Shown piece by piece: positions 22,214 through 25,836 of a stretch of DNA of 25,836 nucleotides. Source of the DNA: JAAYLC01 sp964636665 (GTDB taxonomy: Bacteria > Bacteroidota > Bacteroidia > Flavobacteriales > Flavobacteriaceae); NCBI GenBank assembly GCA_964636665.1, contig CAZWVT010000023.1, forward strand, positions 1 to 25,836. The letters run 5' to 3'. Numbering within the stretch: position 1 is the first letter of the stretch; each line of letters begins with the position of its first letter. The translations under genes and the position numbers were made by a program. The notes below the pieces were generated by a model. The model saw nothing but the letters and a program-made list of their open reading frames with translations, was not told the origin of the DNA and did not search any database.

Positions 22214-23794
22214 ATGGCAGAAGTTAAACCGGCTGAAGTATCAGCAATCTTAAAACAACAACTTACCGATTTTGAAGCTACAGCTTCATTAAACGAGGTG
22301 GGAACGGTGTTGACCGTGGGAGACGGAATTGTTCGTGCGTATGGATTGTCCAATGCACAATACGGAGAATTGGTTTCCTTTGAAGGAGGACTGCAAGGAA
22401 TCGTTTTGAACTTGGAAGAAGACAATATAGGAATTGTACTTCTCGGAAGTTCACAAGGAATTAAAGAAGGAGATACAGTAAGACGTACCCAGCGCATTGC
22501 TTCTATTAATGTAGGAGAAGGAATTGTGGGACGTGTTGTGAATACATTGGGACAGCCTATTGACGGAAAAGGTCCTTTGGCAGGCGAAACATATGAAATG
22601 CCGCTTGAACGTAAAGCTCCCGGAGTTATCTTCCGTCAACCGGTAACAGAACCGCTTCAAACCGGAATAAAAGCCATCGATGCCATGATTCCGGTAGGAC
22701 GTGGGCAAAGAGAGTTGGTTATCGGTGACCGTCAAACAGGTAAATCTACTGTTTGTATAGATACCATCATCAATCAAAAAGAATTTTACGATGCAGGGAA
22801 TCCCGTGTATTGTATTTATGTAGCGATTGGTCAAAAAGCTTCTACGGTTGCAAACATTGCAAGTGTTCTTGAAGAAAAAGGAGCAATGGCATACACCACA
22901 ATTGTTGCCGCAAATGCTTCTGATCCTGCTCCTATGCAGGTTTATGCACCATTTGCCGGAGCTGCAATTGGAGAATATTTCCGAGATACAGGACGTCCGG
23001 CATTGATTGTTTACGATGATTTATCTAAACAAGCCGTCGCTTATCGTGAAGTTTCTCTTTTATTGCGTCGCCCGCCCGGACGTGAAGCTTATCCGGGTGA
23101 CGTTTTCTACTTACACTCAAGACTGTTGGAGCGTTCTGCAAAAATTATCGGGGATGACACGATTGCACAAAATATGAACGACCTTCCTGAAAGTTTAAAA
23201 GGTAAAGTAAAAGGAGGAGGTTCCTTAACCGCACTTCCTATTATCGAAACACAAGCAGGAGACGTTTCCGCTTATATTCCTACAAACGTAATTTCCATTA
23301 CCGACGGACAGATTTTCTTAGAATCCGATTTATTTAACGCAGGTGTTCGTCCGGCAATTAACGTGGGAATTTCAGTGTCTCGTGTAGGGGGTAACGCGCA
23401 AATCAAATCGATGAAAAAAGTTGCGGGAACCTTAAAACTGGATCAAGCGCAGTTCCGTGAATTGGAAGCTTTTGCCAAATTTGGTTCCGACCTTGATTCA
23501 GCAACATTAAATGTAATTGAAAAAGGAAGACGTAACGTAGAAATTTTAAAACAAGCGCAAAATGATCCCTATACTGTGGAAGATCAGATTGCGATTATTT
23601 ATGCAGGATCAAAAAATTTATTGAGAAGTGTTCCTGTTGAAAAAGTAAAAGAATTTGAACGTGATTATATTGAGACATTAAATGTGGCTCACAGAGATAC
23701 ATTGGATGCTTTAAAGTCCGGAAAATTTACAGATGAACTTACTTCGGTACTTGAAAAAGTAGCGAGTGAACTCACGGCAAAATACAGAAAATAA
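22214..23794 (+). CDS. atpA: F-type ATP synthase subunit alpha
   Basis: A 526-residue F1 subunit holding the non-catalytic nucleotide sites and the arginine finger. In order: N-terminal beta-barrel (about 30-98), the Walker A GDRQTGKST at 171-179, the Walker B-type ALIVYDDLSKQAVAYRE, the RRPPGREAYPGDVFYLHSRL stretch, and the ATP synthase alpha/beta signature PAINVGISVSRVGGNAQ with the conserved Arg. The C-terminal helical domain runs to the end. It is slightly longer than E. coli alpha (513). It works with three beta subunits, but atpD is not in this window. atpG follows after 103 bases. Confidence 0.97.
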   Translation: MAEVKPAEVSAILKQQLTDFEATASLNEVGTVLTVGDGIVRAYGLSNAQYGELVSFEGGLQGIVLNLEEDNIGIVLLGSSQGIKEGDTVRRTQRIASINVGEGIVGRVVNTLGQPIDGKGPLAGETYEMPLERKAPGVIFRQPVTEPLQTGIKAIDAMIPVGRGQRELVIGDRQTGKSTVCIDTIINQKEFYDAGNPVYCIYVAIGQKASTVANIASVLEEKGAMAYTTIVAANASDPAPMQVYAPFAGAAIGEYFRDTGRPALIVYDDLSKQAVAYREVSLLLRRPPGREAYPGDVFYLHSRLLERSAKIIGDDTIAQNMNDLPESLKGKVKGGGSLTALPIIETQAGDVSAYIPTNVISITDGQIFLESDLFNAGVRPAINVGISVSRVGGNAQIKSMKKVAGTLKLDQAQFRELEAFAKFGSDLDSATLNVIEKGRRNVEILKQAQNDPYTVEDQIAIIYAGSKNLLRSVPVEKVKEFERDYIETLNVAHRDTLDALKSGKFTDELTSVLEKVASELTAKYRK

Positions 23795-23897
23795 TCTGAG
23801 TGATTAGAGAGACCGATTCCCTTTAGTCGCTTTTTTAGAAATATCGTCTCAGAATTGGTTGAGAAATAAAATGACCTTTTTGATTATAAATTAAAAT

Positions 23898-24767
23898 ATG
23901 GCCAATTTAAAGGAAATTAGAAGTAGGATATCGTCGGTAAGTTCAACGATGCAGATTACCAGCGCCATGAAAATGGTATCGGCTGCAAAATTGAAAAAAG
24001 CACAAGATGCCATTACTGCCATGCGTCCGTATTCAGAAAAGCTAACTGAACTGTTACAAAATTTAAGCGGAACTTTGGATGCCGATGCTGCCGGAAAGTA
24101 TGCGGAGCAACGCGAAGCGAATAATGTATTGGTTGTTGCTATTACAAGCAATCGTGGATTGGCGGGAGCGTTTAATACAAACGTTATAAAAGGAGTGAGA
24201 AACCTTATACAAACCCAGTATGCCGAAAAAAATGTAGATTTAATCACCCTTGGAAAAAAAGGCAATGATATTTTAAAGAAAGAACAAAAAGTAATTCAAA
24301 ACAATAACGACATTATTGAAGATCTTACTTTTGCGAATGTTTCTGTTATTGCTGAAGAATTGATGATGCTGTTTACTGAAGGAACTTACGATAAAATTAT
24401 TTTGGTTTATAACAGTTTCAAAAATGCGGCTACTCAAGTTATTATGAGTGAACCGTTTTTGCCTATTTCACCCAAAGAAGCAACTGAAGAAGTCTCGACA
24501 AACGAAGTACCTTATATATTTGAACCATCTAAGGAGGAGATAATAGAGGAGTTGATTCCAAAGAGTTTGAAAACGCAACTTTTTAAAGCGCTTAGAGATA
24601 GTGTGGCAAGTGAACATGGAGCGCGAATGACGGCGATGCATAAAGCAACGGACAATGCAACGGAATTACGAGATGAATTGCGATTGCAGTACAACAAGGC
24701 TCGACAGGCCGCCATTACCAATGAAATTCTCGAAATTGTGGGTGGAGCCGAAGCCCTCGCCGGTTAA
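23898..24767 (+). CDS. atpG: F-type ATP synthase subunit gamma
   Basis: A 289-residue central rotor shaft. The N-terminal helix has the family's start, MANLKEIRSRISSVSSTMQI then TSAMKMVSAAKLKKAQ. The middle Rossmann-like part has VVAITSNRGLAGAFNTNV. The C-terminal helix carries EHGARMTAMHKATDNA and LRLQYNKARQAAITNEILEI with GGAEAL at the end, the classical gamma signature. A short acidic insert (EATEEVSTNEV, near 195-205) is within normal variation. It is the last gene of the operon: a clear intrinsic terminator begins 31 bases after the stop. The 103-base gap before it carries no gene. Confidence 0.96.
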   Translation: MANLKEIRSRISSVSSTMQITSAMKMVSAAKLKKAQDAITAMRPYSEKLTELLQNLSGTLDADAAGKYAEQREANNVLVVAITSNRGLAGAFNTNVIKGVRNLIQTQYAEKNVDLITLGKKGNDILKKEQKVIQNNNDIIEDLTFANVSVIAEELMMLFTEGTYDKIILVYNSFKNAATQVIMSEPFLPISPKEATEEVSTNEVPYIFEPSKEEIIEELIPKSLKTQLFKALRDSVASEHGARMTAMHKATDNATELRDELRLQYNKARQAAITNEILEIVGGAEALAG

Positions 24768-24798
24768 GCATAAAAAAATAAAACACACAATATATGTT

Positions 24799-24833
24799 AA
24801 GCACTTTGAATAAAATTCAAGGTGCTTTTTTTT
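24799..24833 (+). terminator. Intrinsic terminator of the atp operon
   Basis: AAGCACTTTGAA (24799-24810) pairs with TTCAAGGTGCTT (24816-24827) over 12 positions with one G-U wobble, around the loop TAAAA. The T-run extends from 24826 to 24833 and further T-rich sequence follows. It lies 31 bases after the atpG stop. In the gene-free stretch 24768-25079 I otherwise see only very AT-rich DNA and the promoter box of the next gene. Confidence 0.85.
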
Positions 24834-25023
24834 ATTTTTTTATAATAAAAAGAGACGATAGAACCAATTTAATTCTCGTTAAGGTTCTCTTTAGATTTTT
24901 GTGTTTTCATTAAGTTTTATATTTTAGCTATTTCAAAGAAAAACTATATGATGATTCTTACATAATTTCCTCAGAGGAAAATAAAATACTCTTTATAATT
25001 TAGGAGTTATTTAAGAATTATTC

Positions 25024-25031
25024 TATATTTG
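25024..25031 (+). promoter_or_regulatory. Possible -7 box (TATATTTG) before the secreted protein gene
   Basis: TATATTTG fits TAnnTTTG and ends 48 bases before the ATG at 25080. TTTAG at 24999-25003 is a poor -33 match at about the right distance. The surrounding DNA is so AT-rich that chance matches are likely. Confidence 0.35.
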
Positions 25032-25079
25032 GAGAATGCTATTATAACACTATTTAATTATGATTAAAAATTACATGTA

Positions 25080-25836
25080 ATGAAAAAACTTTATCCCCTT
25101 ATAGGAATAGTTGTATTTCTTTTATTGCCAATACAACTATTTTCTCAAGTGAATGCTGTTATTGGAGCAGGTAGTCAGAGTGGAACATCTTCCAATGGTG
25201 CAACTGGTGATCCCGGTCCGATATACAAATCAACCGGATCTAGTAGTTTTATTTACTCCAGACACCATTATTACTATTCTCAAGCAGAGTTAAGTGCGGC
25301 GGGTATTATTCCCGGTTCCATTATTACTCACCTTGCTTGGTATAAAGCAAATAATGCAGAATCTAATTTTCCTCATGAATTTGAGGTTTGGATGAAGAAC
25401 TCAACTGCAACTCAAGTTCCTACTGCACCTCAAGATTGGTCAACTTTAACTTCGGGGGCTACACAAGTATATGACAATCCAACTTCGCTAAATTCTACTA
25501 TAGGTTGGTGGGAAATCGAGTTTGACACTCCTTTTGTTTATAATGGAGGAGCTCTTGAGATATCTGTAGCTTCAGACCAATCAGCTGGATCAAGTCCATG
25601 GGCTTCGGATGGCTATTCTTGGAATAAAGATCCGATTAGCAATGTAACTATTTCTTATGCGGGAAGTACACCTTCTACTACTTTAAATAATAATCGAACG
25701 GTGCGTCCGCAAATACAAATAACGTTTTTGGATGAAAATGACGACTGCCATAGTCCTGCTGATTTAACTTTAGACACCTTGATGCCAACCACAGCTGATT
25801 TTTCTTGGACAGCATCGCCCGACGAAACAGGCGGTT
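25080..25836 (+). CDS. Secreted protein with fibronectin-III-like domain, 3' truncated by the window
   Basis: The frame opens with an ATG at 25080 and stays open for 252 codons to the right edge, so the C-terminus is missing. A signal peptide is clear: KK at 2-3, a hydrophobic core at 7-18, and likely cleavage after Ser22 in QLFSQ. The mature part is rich in Ser, Thr, Gly, Asn and aromatic residues and looks beta-stranded, with repeated strand-like phrases (THLAWYKANN, FEVWMKNST, GWWEIEFDTPFVYNGG, LEISVASDQS), like cell-surface beta-sandwich domains. From about residue 223, CHSPADLTLDTLMPTTADFS then WTASPDETGG is the start of a fibronectin-III-like domain. Such proteins in Bacteroidota usually end in a type IX secretion sorting domain; whether this one does cannot be seen. 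It follows the atp terminator and has its own upstream region. Confidence 0.8.
   Translation, partial: MKKLYPLIGIVVFLLLPIQLFSQVNAVIGAGSQSGTSSNGATGDPGPIYKSTGSSSFIYSRHHYYYSQAELSAAGIIPGSIITHLAWYKANNAESNFPHEFEVWMKNSTATQVPTAPQDWSTLTSGATQVYDNPTSLNSTIGWWEIEFDTPFVYNGGALEISVASDQSAGSSPWASDGYSWNKDPISNVTISYAGSTPSTTLNNNRTVRPQIQITFLDENDDCHSPADLTLDTLMPTTADFSWTASPDETGG

Noticed and set aside
1..25836. CRISPR arrays, tRNA or rRNA genes, insertion sequences
   Set aside because: No regularly spaced repeats, no tRNA-like cloverleaf or CCA-ended structure, and no transposase or terminal inverted repeats were seen on reading both strands.

Overview
The window is AT-rich DNA from a member of the Bacteroidota, most likely the order Flavobacteriales. 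Three things support this: genes seen mainly in that group (the type IX secretion lipoprotein PorW/SprE, a standalone bactofilin beside it, DUF6341/DUF6427/DUF4254/DUF6168-like proteins); promoter boxes of the Bacteroidota form TAnnTTTG close upstream of many starts; and an ATP synthase operon that lacks atpD and atpC. All functions are read from motifs and remembered family features; no database search was run.

Layout. (1) 1-6011 is the end of a surface-polysaccharide locus: an O-antigen ligase/polymerase-like membrane protein, a UDP-glucuronate decarboxylase (UDP-xylose synthase), a polyprenyl-phosphate sugar-1-phosphate transferase that would start repeat-unit synthesis, a family 2 glycosyltransferase on the minus strand, and a divergent CapK/PaaK-like adenylate-forming enzyme. 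(2) 6098-8595 holds purD and two conserved flavobacterial membrane proteins of unknown role (DUF6341, DUF6427). (3) 8606-10251 is a probable type II restriction-modification pair: a small protein with a PD-(D/E)XK-like signature followed by a D12-class adenine methyltransferase. (4) 10293-13001 holds a DUF4254 protein with a heptosyltransferase-family (GT9) enzyme, then a convergent FAD/NAD(P)H/2Fe-2S oxidoreductase. (5) 13212-16842 holds porW/sprE, a bactofilin and two small membrane proteins of the AtpZ/AtpI type. (6) 16951-19430 is an overlapping lysC-lysA pair for diaminopimelate/lysine synthesis. (7) 19696-24767 is atpB-E-F-H-A-G, closed by a clear intrinsic terminator at 24799-24833. (8) From 25080 to the right edge runs the 5' part of a secreted protein with a signal peptide and the beginning of a fibronectin-III-like domain, a plausible type IX cargo.

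How the genes fit together. The left block makes and assembles a surface glycan, and the GT9 gene may add to it. PorW belongs to the secretion machine that exports proteins like the one at the right edge. AtpZ-like, DUF6168-like and atpBEFHAG belong to the F1Fo ATP synthase, but lysC-lysA sit between the accessory genes and atpB, under their own promoter. Three starts were moved inward from the longest reading frame (GT2 to 4507, oxidoreductase to 13001, atpB to 19696), because the longer versions begin at TTG and run across a promoter box; the methyltransferase start was moved to 9253 for other reasons.

The most interesting unexplained elements are the divergent putative restriction endonuclease, and a 16-pair hairpin with a T-tract between atpE and atpF that could lower expression of genes downstream of atpE.
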